From a virus, in IMG/VR virus record IMGVR_UViG_3300048999_000102, positions 1-20,817 of that record: a DNA stretch of 20,817 bases; one strand, written 5' to 3'. The position numbers and the translations under genes were made by a program. Below the pieces are notes generated by a model. It saw only the letters and a list, made by a program, of their open reading frames with translations, made no database searches and had not been told where the DNA came from. The stretch's first letter is position 1, and the number at the start of each line of letters is the position of its first letter. Shown one piece after another: positions 1 through 7,748 of this stretch.

Positions 1-666
1 CACGTGAGCGTCGGCCGTCAGCTCGCCGTTTACTATGGTCGCCCAGACGTCGATGCCCTGCGACGACTCGTTCGCGTCGCCGTGTGCACTGCCCGGGATG
101 AGCGACACGGCGCGCGACATGGTCGTGCCGCTGACACTGACACCCGAGCTGACCTGTCCCTCAACGAGAATACTGAAGACGATGACGATCGCGGGCGCTA
201 TGATCGAGACATCGGCGCCCTCGTAGTGTGCCCACAGATGGCGATGAGTCCGCCTGCGGTTCCAGAAGTGGCGATACGCTGCGTTGAGCCGCAGATTGAG
301 CGGCGCATTGCCGTCGGTGGTGTGCAGGCCCCCGAGCACCACGTTGTTCACGGCCATGATAGAGCCGGCCGCGCTCGCCTGACCAGTCGCGCTTCCGGAG
401 AACAGCGACCACGTCTCTAGAATGTTGATGCCGGTGGCGTTCGCACCACCAGACGCCGCGCCCGCGATGAGCGTGGCGTTGCGAGCGAGCGTCTGACCCG
501 AGACGTTCGCCTGCGTTGTTACGTGCCCCGAAGTCGGGACGCTGGCAGTCACGACGACCGTGCTGCCACTCTGGTTCACGTCACCCGACAGGAAGTTCTG
601 CCAGAAGTGACGATAGACCTTGTGACTAGCCCAGAAGTGCCTCCATCTGGCGTCGAGCCGTGACAT
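1..666 (-). CDS. Virion appendage-like protein with internal duplication (partial, 3' end outside window)
   Basis: The frame is open from an ATG at 664-666 to the window edge, giving 222 residues with no stop, so the C-terminus is missing. The protein is rich in Ser, Ala, Gly, Val and Thr, as in beta-rich fibre or tail proteins. It has two similar halves. Each begins with a paired motif RH[F/L]W-x6-RH[F/L]W (residues 9-22 and 132-145), followed by a segment with SG-x-T, a LI-x-G-[AS]-A stretch and ILETW or IDVWA. The repeat unit is about 123 residues. It lies 8 bases after the glycine-rich fibre gene and closes the visible structural operon. No family was recognised; a structural role is inferred from position and composition. 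Confidence 0.75.
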   Translation of the reverse strand, partial: MSRLDARWRHFWASHKVYRHFWQNFLSGDVNQSGSTVVVTASVPTSGHVTTQANVSGQTLARNATLIAGAASGGANATGINILETWSLFSGSATGQASAAGSIMAVNNVVLGGLHTTDGNAPLNLRLNAAYRHFWNRRRTHRHLWAHYEGADVSIIAPAIVIVFSILVEGQVSSGVSVSGTTMSRAVSLIPGSAHGDANESSQGIDVWATIVNGELTADAHV

Positions 667-674
667 TGTCTACC

Positions 675-2237
675 TCACGAGCAGATGGTGTAGATGCGTG
701 CCTCGCCTCGCGCGCCGCTGCCGCCAGCGCCGCCGTTGTTGGCAGTGCCGGCTCCACCGCCTCCACCTCCACCACCGGGCGCGAGACCGTTGCCGCCCGC
801 GCCGCCGTCGATCGAACCCGATCCACCGCCTCCGCCTCCACCACCGGCGACGTTGGCATTGCTGCCCGCGTTGTTCTGCGATCCACCGGTCGCGATGGAC
901 GTTGAGGCGTAGGGCAGGCCGCCTGTTCCACCCGTTCGGGTCGTCGTGTTCGCGGCCGGATTGCCAGCGCCGCCTCCACCTCCACCTCCACCACCGCGAT
1001 AGGCGTTGGCGGCATTCGACGCATTGGCAGACATGGTCGGAGACGTGGCGACGTCGGTGATGTCGCCGATGCCGCCGTCGCATCCCAGGTACATGTCGCC
1101 GTTGGTGAAGGAGGAGTTGGCCGCACCGCGCGAGACAGAGGTCGCAGCGCCGCCCGTTCCCTTGGTCCCACCGGGAGCCTTGATCCAGATGTTCGGCGCG
1201 GTGCCGATGATCGTGTCGTTGCCGTTGGTCCCGTCAGTGCCGCTCACGCCGTTGGACGTTGCGCCCGCGCCTCCCGTGACAGCCGCGCCGACGACCACTG
1301 TCTCGGTCGCGCCGAGCAGGCTCGATGGGAGCCAGCGCTCCTGCATGGATCCGCCGGAACCGCCCGAGCCGCCACCGCGCGCAGCCGACGAGGCGTCGCG
1401 ACGACCGCCACCGCCCGAGGCCCCCGAGCCGATACCGCGCATGAACGAGAACTGCGCGCCGACCGGCTTGGTCCACGTGCCATTGGCCGTGAACGTCTGG
1501 ATGTCCACAGAGACGGCGGCGGTGATGTTCACGTAGTAGATGTCGTCCGCATTGGTGCCGAACGAGATGTTGGCAGCAGCGCAAGTGCCCGTCAGCTCAT
1601 AGTGGTTCGTCTGATTGACGACGCTCGTCACGTTGAAGATATGGAGCGCGGTCTGCGCCGCGTTCTGGATGACAACGCGGGCAACGCCCCTCAGCACGAA
1701 GTCCAGCAGAGTGCCGAGCAGGAGACTGTTCGCATTGGTCTTCGACAGATTCATGCGAACGCACGACGTGGTCGGGGGTGCGATGTCGAACGAGAAGTAG
1801 CCCGACGTCGGGTCGCTGTTCGCGGTGGACCCGTTGTACTTGTACGGATACTGCGCCAGCGACGAGTTGGAGACTTTCATCACCAGATTGCCGTCGGAGT
1901 CGTAGACCTTCCAGCCGTCCTCCTGCATCGTGGCGAAGCCGGCGACTGGTATCGTCATCTGCACCGAGGCCGAGTTGCTGCTCGCGGTGCCGCCGATGTA
2001 GACACGGACGGTGTGCGATGACCCGGTGGTGTTCACCAAGAAGAACGACTTGATGAACGCCTGAGTCGACGATGGCGCGGTGTACACGGTCGTGATCGAG
2101 GTCGCGCACTGCGCCTGAGCGAGCACCTTGTACGACTCGACGCCGCCGTTGAGCTCCATGCCCAAGATCGTCGCCGTGATGGACGAGGCCGAGTCCGCGA
2201 CGCAGCGAATGGTCTCAGTGGGTGATAGCGTCAGCAT
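675..2237 (-). CDS. Tail fibre-like protein with glycine-rich C-terminal domain
   Basis: This 520-residue protein has three parts. Residues 1-115 are a module shared with the next gene upstream. Residues about 125-250 are a Ser/Thr/Asn-rich beta-type segment. From about 250 comes a glycine-rich domain introduced by TWTKP (254-258), the usual entry motif of phage glycine-rich fibre or receptor-binding tips, followed by long Gly runs broken by Asn, Ala and Ser. Glycine-rich tips of this kind form polyglycine-II-like sandwiches in some phage adhesins. The likely role is a fibre or adhesin recognising the host surface. The ATG at 2235-2237 follows the previous stop by 1 base, suggesting translational coupling. 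The whole region shows heavy proline/arginine-rich shadow frames on the opposite strand. Confidence 0.85.
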   Translation of the reverse strand: MLTLSPTETIRCVADSASSITATILGMELNGGVESYKVLAQAQCATSITTVYTAPSSTQAFIKSFFLVNTTGSSHTVRVYIGGTASSNSASVQMTIPVAGFATMQEDGWKVYDSDGNLVMKVSNSSLAQYPYKYNGSTANSDPTSGYFSFDIAPPTTSCVRMNLSKTNANSLLLGTLLDFVLRGVARVVIQNAAQTALHIFNVTSVVNQTNHYELTGTCAAANISFGTNADDIYYVNITAAVSVDIQTFTANGTWTKPVGAQFSFMRGIGSGASGGGGRRDASSAARGGGSGGSGGSMQERWLPSSLLGATETVVVGAAVTGGAGATSNGVSGTDGTNGNDTIIGTAPNIWIKAPGGTKGTGGAATSVSRGAANSSFTNGDMYLGCDGGIGDITDVATSPTMSANASNAANAYRGGGGGGGGGAGNPAANTTTRTGGTGGLPYASTSIATGGSQNNAGSNANVAGGGGGGGGSGSIDGGAGGNGLAPGGGGGGGGAGTANNGGAGGSGARGEARIYTICS

Positions 2238-2238
2238 G

Positions 2239-2619
2239 TCAGTCGTACCCCAACTTCATCTTGCGCGAGCCCTTCGACGAGAAGTACGTCCACCCATCCT
2301 CCTCGAACAGCGCACCGCCGAGAGCGTCGAGAGCCATCGAGCCGGTGATCTGATTCGCGGCCGCCGCACCACCGATGTAGAGGATGATGCCCTCCTTGCG
2401 ACCACCTGCCATGTTCACCAAGTGAATGGACTTGATGAACGCCTGAGTGCTCGAGGGCACGGTGTAGATGGTCGTAACCGTGACAGCCAGCTGACCCTGA
2501 GCGAGGGTCTTGTACGTCTCGACGCCCGCATTCAGCTCCATACCCTCGATGGTGTAGGTGATGAAGTTGGCCTGCGGTGCGACGCCTCGCAGCGTCTGTC
2601 CAGCCTCGAGAACAATCAT
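2239..2619 (-). CDS. Small structural protein, stand-alone copy of the fibre N-terminal module
   Basis: This 126-residue protein aligns along most of its length with residues 1-120 of the glycine-rich fibre downstream. Shared blocks include GMELN-x-GVE-x-YK-x-LAQ, PSSTQAFIKS, LVN, YIGG and EDGW. The module has a beta-rich look typical of fibre attachment or collar pieces. The ATG at 2617-2619 has a GAGG-type ribosome site about 7 bases upstream. The 9-base gap to the 138-aa gene and the 1-base gap to the fibre place all three in one operon. A plausible role is a virion decoration or fibre-anchoring subunit; this is inferred from the shared domain, not from a recognised family. Confidence 0.85.
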   Translation of the reverse strand: MIVLEAGQTLRGVAPQANFITYTIEGMELNAGVETYKTLAQGQLAVTVTTIYTVPSSTQAFIKSIHLVNMAGGRKEGIILYIGGAAAANQITGSMALDALGGALFEEDGWTYFSSKGSRKMKLGYD

Positions 2620-2628
2620 CGGTTATCC

Positions 2629-3045
2629 TCAGTTCTGCAGACGCAGGGTCGAGGCCGACAGGGCGAAGGTGCCAGCGGTCGAGCTGACGTTGCCGCCGAA
2701 GTCGATGTACGCGACGAGTTCGTCGGCCGAGCTCGCGCCCCCGCGATGCTTGTAGTAGACCGCGCCAGCCGCAGTGATGGTCGACGTCGGCCACGAGACA
2801 GCGCCGAGCGAGATGTCGATGCGGTCGTTGGCCGTGTCCTTGGTGACGGTGACGGTTGCCGCCGTGCCGCCCGCCGTGTATCCCGTGCCCGTGACCTCGT
2901 TGGTGACAGCCGAGCGCTTGAGGTCTGCGTCCTTGTCCGGGGTATAGGACGAGGTCACCAGTATCGCGTAGAAGGTGTCGCTGTCAAAGTCGATGTTGCC
3001 CTTGGCAAGATCGTCGAGGCAGGAGTTGTAGATCAGAGAAGCCAT
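2629..3045 (-). CDS. Conserved 138-aa phage structural protein
   Basis: From memory this matches a small protein seen in many Gram-negative phages and prophages beside head-tail and fibre genes. The typical marks are an N-terminal IYNS-x-LDDLAKGNIDF-like stretch, then YAILVTSSYTPDKD, VTNEVTGTGYT, VTVTKDTANDRIDI and RGGASSADELVAY, and it ends in LRLQN. All are visible here and the length fits the family. It has no signal peptide or membrane segment and looks all-beta. The biochemical role is not settled in my knowledge; a virion or tail-tip component is the usual guess. It starts 5 bases after the portal stop, with AAGGA about 10 bases before the ATG. Confidence 0.85.
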   Translation of the reverse strand: MASLIYNSCLDDLAKGNIDFDSDTFYAILVTSSYTPDKDADLKRSAVTNEVTGTGYTAGGTAATVTVTKDTANDRIDISLGAVSWPTSTITAAGAVYYKHRGGASSADELVAYIDFGGNVSSTAGTFALSASTLRLQN

Positions 3046-3050
3046 GATGC

Positions 3051-5372
3051 TTAGTCCTTATCTTCTGTTGAGATCTCTTCCGACTCCATCACCTCGGGCC
3101 TTCCGCGCTCGTCTCGCTTGACGACCTTCGTGCGCTTCTGGACCCGACGAGCTGCACTCGGCGGTTGCTGAACGTGAACGTTGACCTGCGGTGCGGGCAG
3201 GCCCTTGATCGCGTCGAGCAGAAGCTGCTCACGCGAGACGCTGTCGAGTGTCTTCTCCTCGAGACTGTCAGGGTCGAAGCCCTGCACCTTGATCTCCTCG
3301 AAGATCTCCGGTCCCAGCTCGATGGCCCCGGTGTACGGCTGGATGTTCTCGATGTCCAGCGCGCCCGGGTCATACGTGATGGTGACGTGAGGCGTGTAGT
3401 CGTCGTATCCCCACGTCATGCCGTCGTCCTCGCCCCTGCTCATCATCGAGCGGTGACGGTACTGCAGATCGGAGTTGCTGAATGCTAGTACGACTGCACT
3501 ACCAAACCTCTCCATGACCCGGGGTCCACCGGGCTTGACCACGATACCCCCGTTCTCGTCTGATCCCCAGTCGTTGGACCCAATCTTGAGCCAGTCGACG
3601 GGCTGCTTGGAGTAGACGATGGTGACGTGCATGTCGGGCACGACGGACTTGAATCCCTGCTTTCTCGCCCACTTGATGATATCAGCAGTATTCGTAACGT
3701 CCCGTCGAACGTAGAGGCTTCGCGGACGAGTTGCGTCAGCAAGTCGCTGTACAATGCCGTCGACCGCTGCCTTGTTCTTCTGCGAAGTCGTCGCTTTCTG
3801 TTGTGCCTTCGGCGGTGCGAGGAGTTTCGGTTTGGCATTGGGCAGAGCCTTCTGTGCCGGTGGAGCAGGCAGACCCGGAGCCTGCGGTGCAGGTGCAACA
3901 AACTTCGGCGAGTTCGGGTCCTTCGTCTCGTCGTAGTTGGGGTCGTTGGGATCCGTGATCGGGGGAGCGCCGAGGCTGGTCATCGCGGCCTCCTGTGCCT
4001 TCGCTGCCTCGAGATCTGGATCGTCGTCGTACTCCTCGATGATCTGCTCGAGCCCGGGATAGGTGCCGTCCTCGATGAGCTGAGCCTCGCGGGCCTTCTT
4101 GAGCACGACCTCGTTGATCAGACCAGCGCTCACGTCGATCTGGAACGCGGCGGCCTTGTCCTTCACGATGTTGGCCTTGTCCTTGTCGGACATCTGCCAG
4201 AGTGGGTTCCAGCTGTAGTACATCTGTCGATACTCGTCCTCTGGCACCTGCCCCAGGACGTTGCGAATCAGCACCTGATCCAGAACGTCGAGCTGCGGCG
4301 ACACGATCACCTTCTGCTCGGCAGACAGACGGTCGTAGTAGTTGCGCGTGTCGCTGTCCCCCGTTGCCGACAGGCCAGCGGGCGACTGCGCGAGGAAGCG
4401 AGTGGCTGGCACGTCGAACGCGGCCGACGCGATCATGAGGCTCACCTTCTGGACATCGGGCATGCCGGCGAACTGCTGCTCGATGCGCTCCCACTCTTCT
4501 TCCTTGTCGAGCAGGATCATGCCGAATATGGACTTGGCCAGATTGGCGAACGAGAACCGCTTGCTCAGCCGGTCTTCGTACTCTTGATTGATGATGTTCT
4601 CCGAGAGACCCGGGATCTTGATGACGTCGAGCTTGGCCTCGCTGACCAGCTGAGCGATGGACTGGTTCACGGTGCCCGCGCTCGTGATGGCGTCGAGCAG
4701 CGACTGCATCACGCTGTCACCCCAACCGTTTGCAACGTTCAGGTCGGGAATCTCGTTGCCGAGGAAGGTGATAACGCGCGACGGATGCATCTTCACCTGC
4801 TCGACGTCCTGCCCGCTGTTCATGCGAGCCGGCGCGTACCACTGAGGGCGACCGTACCACTCCGAGCTGATGTCCCACTCGATAGGGCCGGTGGTCAGGT
4901 CCCACCGCGACATCGTGTGCAGGAACTTGAGCTGGTCCACGTCCACTGTCTCGGGATCGAGCGGCTTCGACGGGTCGCCGTTGTCTACGCCCATCAGGAT
5001 CGCGCCGCCGCCGTACAGACGGCCGAGCATCATCGCCCGCATGACGCGCAGCTGGACCTTGAACTTCTTCTCGTTCGCCTCGATCTCGGTGACGTCGTCC
5101 TTGTCTGCGTTCCACGTGCGCCACTCGCGGCAGGTGTCGAACGCGGGGATGTCGATGCCCTTCCGCATCATCCAGTCACCGCGATAGGCGATGTCGATCT
5201 GACTGCGGTCCATGTTGATCATGCCGAACATGGTGGCGAGGCTCTTGTCCTTGCTCACCGTGCCCATGCCGCTGAACACGTTGGACAGACCGTCTAGCGT
5301 GGCCTGCCCCTTGCTGCGGCGATTGCTCGTCGCGGTAAAGGCGGCTTTCACCGCCGAGTCCTGGTGTGACAT
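3051..5372 (-). CDS. Portal protein (DUF1073 type) fused to Acb1-like 2H phosphodiesterase
   Basis: The N-terminal ~455 residues are a DUF1073/HI1409-type portal, the dodecameric ring through which DNA enters the head. Marks include IDIPAFDTCREW, RLYGGGAIL, DVPATRFL and GLSATGDSDTRNYYD. A Pro/Ala-rich linker (about 465-530) leads to a C-terminal domain with two HVT motifs, H582-x-T584 and H662-x-T664. These are the catalytic pair of 2H phosphoesterases, and Acb1, which cuts CBASS cyclic-nucleotide signals, belongs to that group. A conserved-looking EIFEEIKV follows. A basic tail of about 60 residues ends the protein. I chose the ATG at 5370-5372 because it forms TGATG with the terminase stop; an ATG 12 bases upstream (5384) is possible and would add four residues. 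Portal identity is firm; the nuclease activity is inferred. Confidence 0.92.
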   Translation of the reverse strand: MSHQDSAVKAAFTATSNRRSKGQATLDGLSNVFSGMGTVSKDKSLATMFGMINMDRSQIDIAYRGDWMMRKGIDIPAFDTCREWRTWNADKDDVTEIEANEKKFKVQLRVMRAMMLGRLYGGGAILMGVDNGDPSKPLDPETVDVDQLKFLHTMSRWDLTTGPIEWDISSEWYGRPQWYAPARMNSGQDVEQVKMHPSRVITFLGNEIPDLNVANGWGDSVMQSLLDAITSAGTVNQSIAQLVSEAKLDVIKIPGLSENIINQEYEDRLSKRFSFANLAKSIFGMILLDKEEEWERIEQQFAGMPDVQKVSLMIASAAFDVPATRFLAQSPAGLSATGDSDTRNYYDRLSAEQKVIVSPQLDVLDQVLIRNVLGQVPEDEYRQMYYSWNPLWQMSDKDKANIVKDKAAAFQIDVSAGLINEVVLKKAREAQLIEDGTYPGLEQIIEEYDDDPDLEAAKAQEAAMTSLGAPPITDPNDPNYDETKDPNSPKFVAPAPQAPGLPAPPAQKALPNAKPKLLAPPKAQQKATTSQKNKAAVDGIVQRLADATRPRSLYVRRDVTNTADIIKWARKQGFKSVVPDMHVTIVYSKQPVDWLKIGSNDWGSDENGGIVVKPGGPRVMERFGSAVVLAFSNSDLQYRHRSMMSRGEDDGMTWGYDDYTPHVTITYDPGALDIENIQPYTGAIELGPEIFEEIKVQGFDPDSLEEKTLDSVSREQLLLDAIKGLPAPQVNVHVQQPPSAARRVQKRTKVVKRDERGRPEVMESEEISTEDKD

Positions 5373-6874
5373 CACTGTGCCCATTTCATGGTCGTGTCAT
5401 AGTTGTACAACTTGCCGAAGCACTTGCCGAACGCGCCAGATGCAGCGTCCACTTGATCCTTGTACTTCGACGATGGAAACGCCTCATGCTCGTCGAGGAA
5501 GTCATCGTTCCAGCGACCACGAAGCAGCGTTATGTTCCCGCCCTGCCACTGAGCAGCATACGGGTCAGCTCGTACCTCTTTCTTGCCTGTCGGCCTGTCG
5601 GCATACGCCTTGTATCCCGCGAGCATGGCGATGGTGCGCTCGGCGCTCTCCTTGCCGCCAGAGCCCGGCTCCTGCTCGCTGTAGATCTCGATCTTCAGCT
5701 TGCCGTAGCGCATCGCGTCGGCCTCTGCCGTGTTCAGGATGATGCGCTCGCGCTCGAACGCCTGCCACTGACCACGAACCACGTTCTCGATGAACCATCC
5801 ACCGCTGTTGAGCGCGTGCATCAGGACACCTGCCGTGAACGCGCCCTCCTCGTGCGAGCCGGCCTTGTCCCAGTATCGCACCGTCTTCTTGATGTCCTTC
5901 TTGTCCGGAAGAGCATCGGTGTACTTCACGCGGTCCAGCGGGAACATGCCTCCCCCGACCACGATCGGGTTCTGCTGGTAGAGCGACTCCCACGACGCAG
6001 TGGTGTTCGCGTCCTTGCGGACCTTGAGAAAGGGCAGCGACTTGAACTGCGGGAACAGCGGGATGCCGGCTCGGCGACGAAGGTCGTACGGACGAGCAGG
6101 GTCGGGGGCCGTCGAGAGCGCGGGAAACTTGAACACCTTCGCGTGCGGAAACTTGGCGAGAAGGCGTCCAGTAGGATCGTCTACGTGCCAGCGCGTCGCG
6201 GTGAGGATCATGCCACCGCTGTCCGTGAAGCGCGTGAAGAAGTCGTCCATCAGCCAGTCCCATATCTTCTTTCGCATGGTGGGACTGGATGCGGCCTCGC
6301 GGCCCTTCAGTGGATCGTCGATGACGCCAACGTCCAGGGTCTTGCCCGTGATCTGCCCGTTCACGGTGGTGTTGCGGAAGTAGCCCTTGCGACCAACGAA
6401 CTCGATGAGCGATGAGTTGCGAAGGGCCTTGCCCGACATCGTCACGACGTTGGAGCTGTTGATCATCGTCTTCGGAAAGGCGATGTGGTACTTGGGATCG
6501 TCGAACATGCGCTGGAGCTGCCGGTTGGCGCTCACGCCCAGATCGGACGAGAATGATGCGTAGATGGTCTTCCAGTCAGGGTTCTTGCCCGCTATCCACG
6601 CGAGTGCGTCCTGAATGTTGCGCGTCTTGCCGTGCTGAGGCGGTGCCTCGATCACGTACATGGGGCGATTGCCCGCGAGCAGCTCCTCGTAGAACTCCTG
6701 CAGAATGATCGAGATGGCGCGCGGGAACCAGCCCTCGACGAGGTCTGGGTCCATGTACTTGCGGAACGACCAGAGGTTCTCTCGCGCCTCTACGGCTGCG
6801 GCCTCTGCAACCAACTCGAGGTCTTCCTCCGAGTAGTGAACCCGGAAGCGAGACTGCGGCTGATGGATGTTCAC
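5372..6874 (-). CDS. terL: Terminase large subunit
   Basis: This is the motor ATPase and nuclease that packages DNA through the portal. The 500-residue length is normal. The ATPase domain has a Walker A EAPPQHGKT (76-84), a Walker B GVIDDP with D186/D187, and a coupling motif TATRWH (225-230). The C-terminal RNase H-like nuclease (Terminase_6C type) shows RYWDKAGS with D336, IYSEQEPGSGGK with E400/E402, and KDQVDAASGAF with D473/D476, so all acidic metal ligands appear present. Translation starts at a GTG (6872-6874) that overlaps the stop of the small membrane protein as GTGA. The gene leads directly into the portal, the usual packaging order. Confidence 0.96.
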   Translation of the reverse strand: MNIHQPQSRFRVHYSEEDLELVAEAAAVEARENLWSFRKYMDPDLVEGWFPRAISIILQEFYEELLAGNRPMYVIEAPPQHGKTRNIQDALAWIAGKNPDWKTIYASFSSDLGVSANRQLQRMFDDPKYHIAFPKTMINSSNVVTMSGKALRNSSLIEFVGRKGYFRNTTVNGQITGKTLDVGVIDDPLKGREAASSPTMRKKIWDWLMDDFFTRFTDSGGMILTATRWHVDDPTGRLLAKFPHAKVFKFPALSTAPDPARPYDLRRRAGIPLFPQFKSLPFLKVRKDANTTASWESLYQQNPIVVGGGMFPLDRVKYTDALPDKKDIKKTVRYWDKAGSHEEGAFTAGVLMHALNSGGWFIENVVRGQWQAFERERIILNTAEADAMRYGKLKIEIYSEQEPGSGGKESAERTIAMLAGYKAYADRPTGKKEVRADPYAAQWQGGNITLLRGRWNDDFLDEHEAFPSSKYKDQVDAASGAFGKCFGKLYNYDTTMKWAQ

Positions 6875-7053
6875 TTGAACACGCTCTGCACTGCGAGCAG
6901 ATACCCTGACGTCAGCGCGCCGATGAGAGCCGCCACGACCTTGTCATCTGCGACAGAGCCGTGCGGTGCCCAGATGTAGGCGATGAAGACAGCCGCGTAT
7001 CCCACGATCAGCAGAGCAGCGACGCTGTACTTGACGACCTGCTCGGTGCTCAT
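6871..7053 (-). CDS. Small two-span membrane protein (holin candidate)
   Basis: This 60-residue protein has two hydrophobic segments, about residues 8-27 and 36-56, separated by a short polar stretch with the acidic pair DD. The ATG at 7051-7053 overlaps the stop of the Cys-rich gene upstream (ATGA), and its own stop overlaps the GTG of the large terminase gene. Two-span proteins of this size in a late operon can be holins, but no endolysin is visible nearby. The holin idea is therefore weak. It is too short to recognise a family. Confidence 0.75.
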   Translation of the reverse strand: MSTEQVVKYSVAALLIVGYAAVFIAYIWAPHGSVADDKVVAALIGALTSGYLLAVQSVFK

Positions 7054-7262
7054 CGCTGACTCGCCTTGTACGGACGCAGCATGGCGTGAACAGTGTCCCA
7101 CGTCTTGTTGATCTGGGACCGCTGCTCCTCGGTGATGATCTCGCCGCACGCCATGCAGAGCCGCTCGCCTCGCGGCCCACCGTTGATGCAGCACGGCCCG
7201 AGATGGATGCGTCCACACAGATTGTAGATGCGAGTCACCGGCGTTGTCTTGCGCTCAGGCAT
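7050..7262 (-). CDS. Small Cys-rich protein, probable zinc-binding
   Basis: This 70-residue reading starts at the ATG at 7260-7262. It carries four or more cysteines in a zinc-finger-like layout: a single Cys in YNLCG, a CC pair in GPCCING, and CMAC followed by GEIITEEQR. The same frame stays open upstream to 7466, but that part looks like non-coding overlap with the neighbouring gene, so the shorter start is preferred. It overlaps the upstream gene by 8 bases and the downstream membrane-protein gene by an ATGA. No function is assigned; a nucleic-acid or protein contact role would be typical of such small fingers. Confidence 0.65.
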   Translation of the reverse strand: MPERKTTPVTRIYNLCGRIHLGPCCINGGPRGERLCMACGEIITEEQRSQINKTWDTVHAMLRPYKASQR

Positions 7263-7476
7263 GGTCGGCGAGCGTGATCTTGTTCTTGCGACGCCGAGCA
7301 GTGAGTGAAATGCGCAGCCCAAGAGGTAGACCAACCTCGGGAGGCCGAGTGTCAGGTGGTAGAGGACGATGATTGACCCTCCCAGCATACGTGTTGGCAA
7401 TGCGCTGACGCTGCTCTGCGTTTCCGAAGTCTGAGCCACGAAACTGCATACCTCGCTTATCTGCACCCTTCATCAC
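7255..7476 (-). CDS. Small basic hypothetical protein
   Basis: This is a 72- to 73-residue, strongly basic protein with a central Pro-rich stretch (PLPPDTRPPEVGLP) and a basic segment TARRRKNK near the end. Two adjacent starts are possible: GTG at 7474-7476 (GTGA overlap) or ATG at 7471-7473 (TGATG overlap with the upstream stop). Both give tight coupling. I do not recognise a family. Its position in the packaging operon suggests a phage-specific accessory role. The main doubt is whether the competing longer frame of the Cys-rich gene, which covers the same bases, is the real one. Confidence 0.62.
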   Translation of the reverse strand: MMKGADKRGMQFRGSDFGNAEQRQRIANTYAGRVNHRPLPPDTRPPEVGLPLGLRISLTARRRKNKITLADHA

Positions 7477-7748
7477 TTCCCTCCGAACAGCGGCTTGGCA
7501 TTGTCCAGCGTTGCCTTCGCCATGATCTCCTGCGCGTCTGCGATGCGATGCAGATCGTTGAGCACTATGCCCGCGAGCGTCAGCCCGGCCTGCAATGCAG
7601 CTGTCGCGGCGAGCACGTCCTTCGGACCACCGAGCAGGCCGCCCGCGATGATGCGAATCAGGCCCTCGATCTCGGTGTTGCCCATGCCCATCTCGCCGAG
7701 CGCGGCCTGCATCTGCTTTCCGATGTCGTCAGACTTCGACGTCGTCAT
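7473..7748 (-). CDS. Hypothetical protein in packaging operon
   Basis: This 91-residue protein has a hydrophilic N-terminus, an amphipathic helix-rich middle with a Gly-rich turn (IIAGGLLGG), and an Ala/Leu-rich segment about 47-68 that is only mildly hydrophobic. It lacks cysteines and clear motifs. The ATG at 7746-7748 is preceded by AGAGGAT about 6 bases upstream. The start overlaps the end of the small-terminase gene by 20 bases and the stop overlaps the next gene's start. It could be a small head or packaging accessory protein, but nothing in the sequence shows that. Confidence 0.78.
   Translation of the reverse strand: MTTSKSDDIGKQMQAALGEMGMGNTEIEGLIRIIAGGLLGGPKDVLAATAALQAGLTLAGIVLNDLHRIADAQEIMAKATLDNAKPLFGGK

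Noticed and set aside
626-1171. Pro/Arg/Ala-rich frames on both strands in the glycine-rich fibre region
   Set aside because: They arise from Gly codon runs read in other frames; the glycine-rich frame has the recognisable domain entry motif.
3627-5297. 556-residue open frame on the plus strand across the portal gene
   Set aside because: It is antisense to an unmistakable portal sequence and rich in Leu/Arg/Val/His, as expected of a mirror frame in GC-rich DNA.
5366-6415. 349-residue plus-strand frame across the large terminase gene
   Set aside because: Antisense to the terminase motifs; composition is shadow-like and no ribosome site was seen.
6871-7053. Firm call of a holin
   Set aside because: Two membrane spans and small size fit, but there is no endolysin or spanin in the window to support a lysis cassette.
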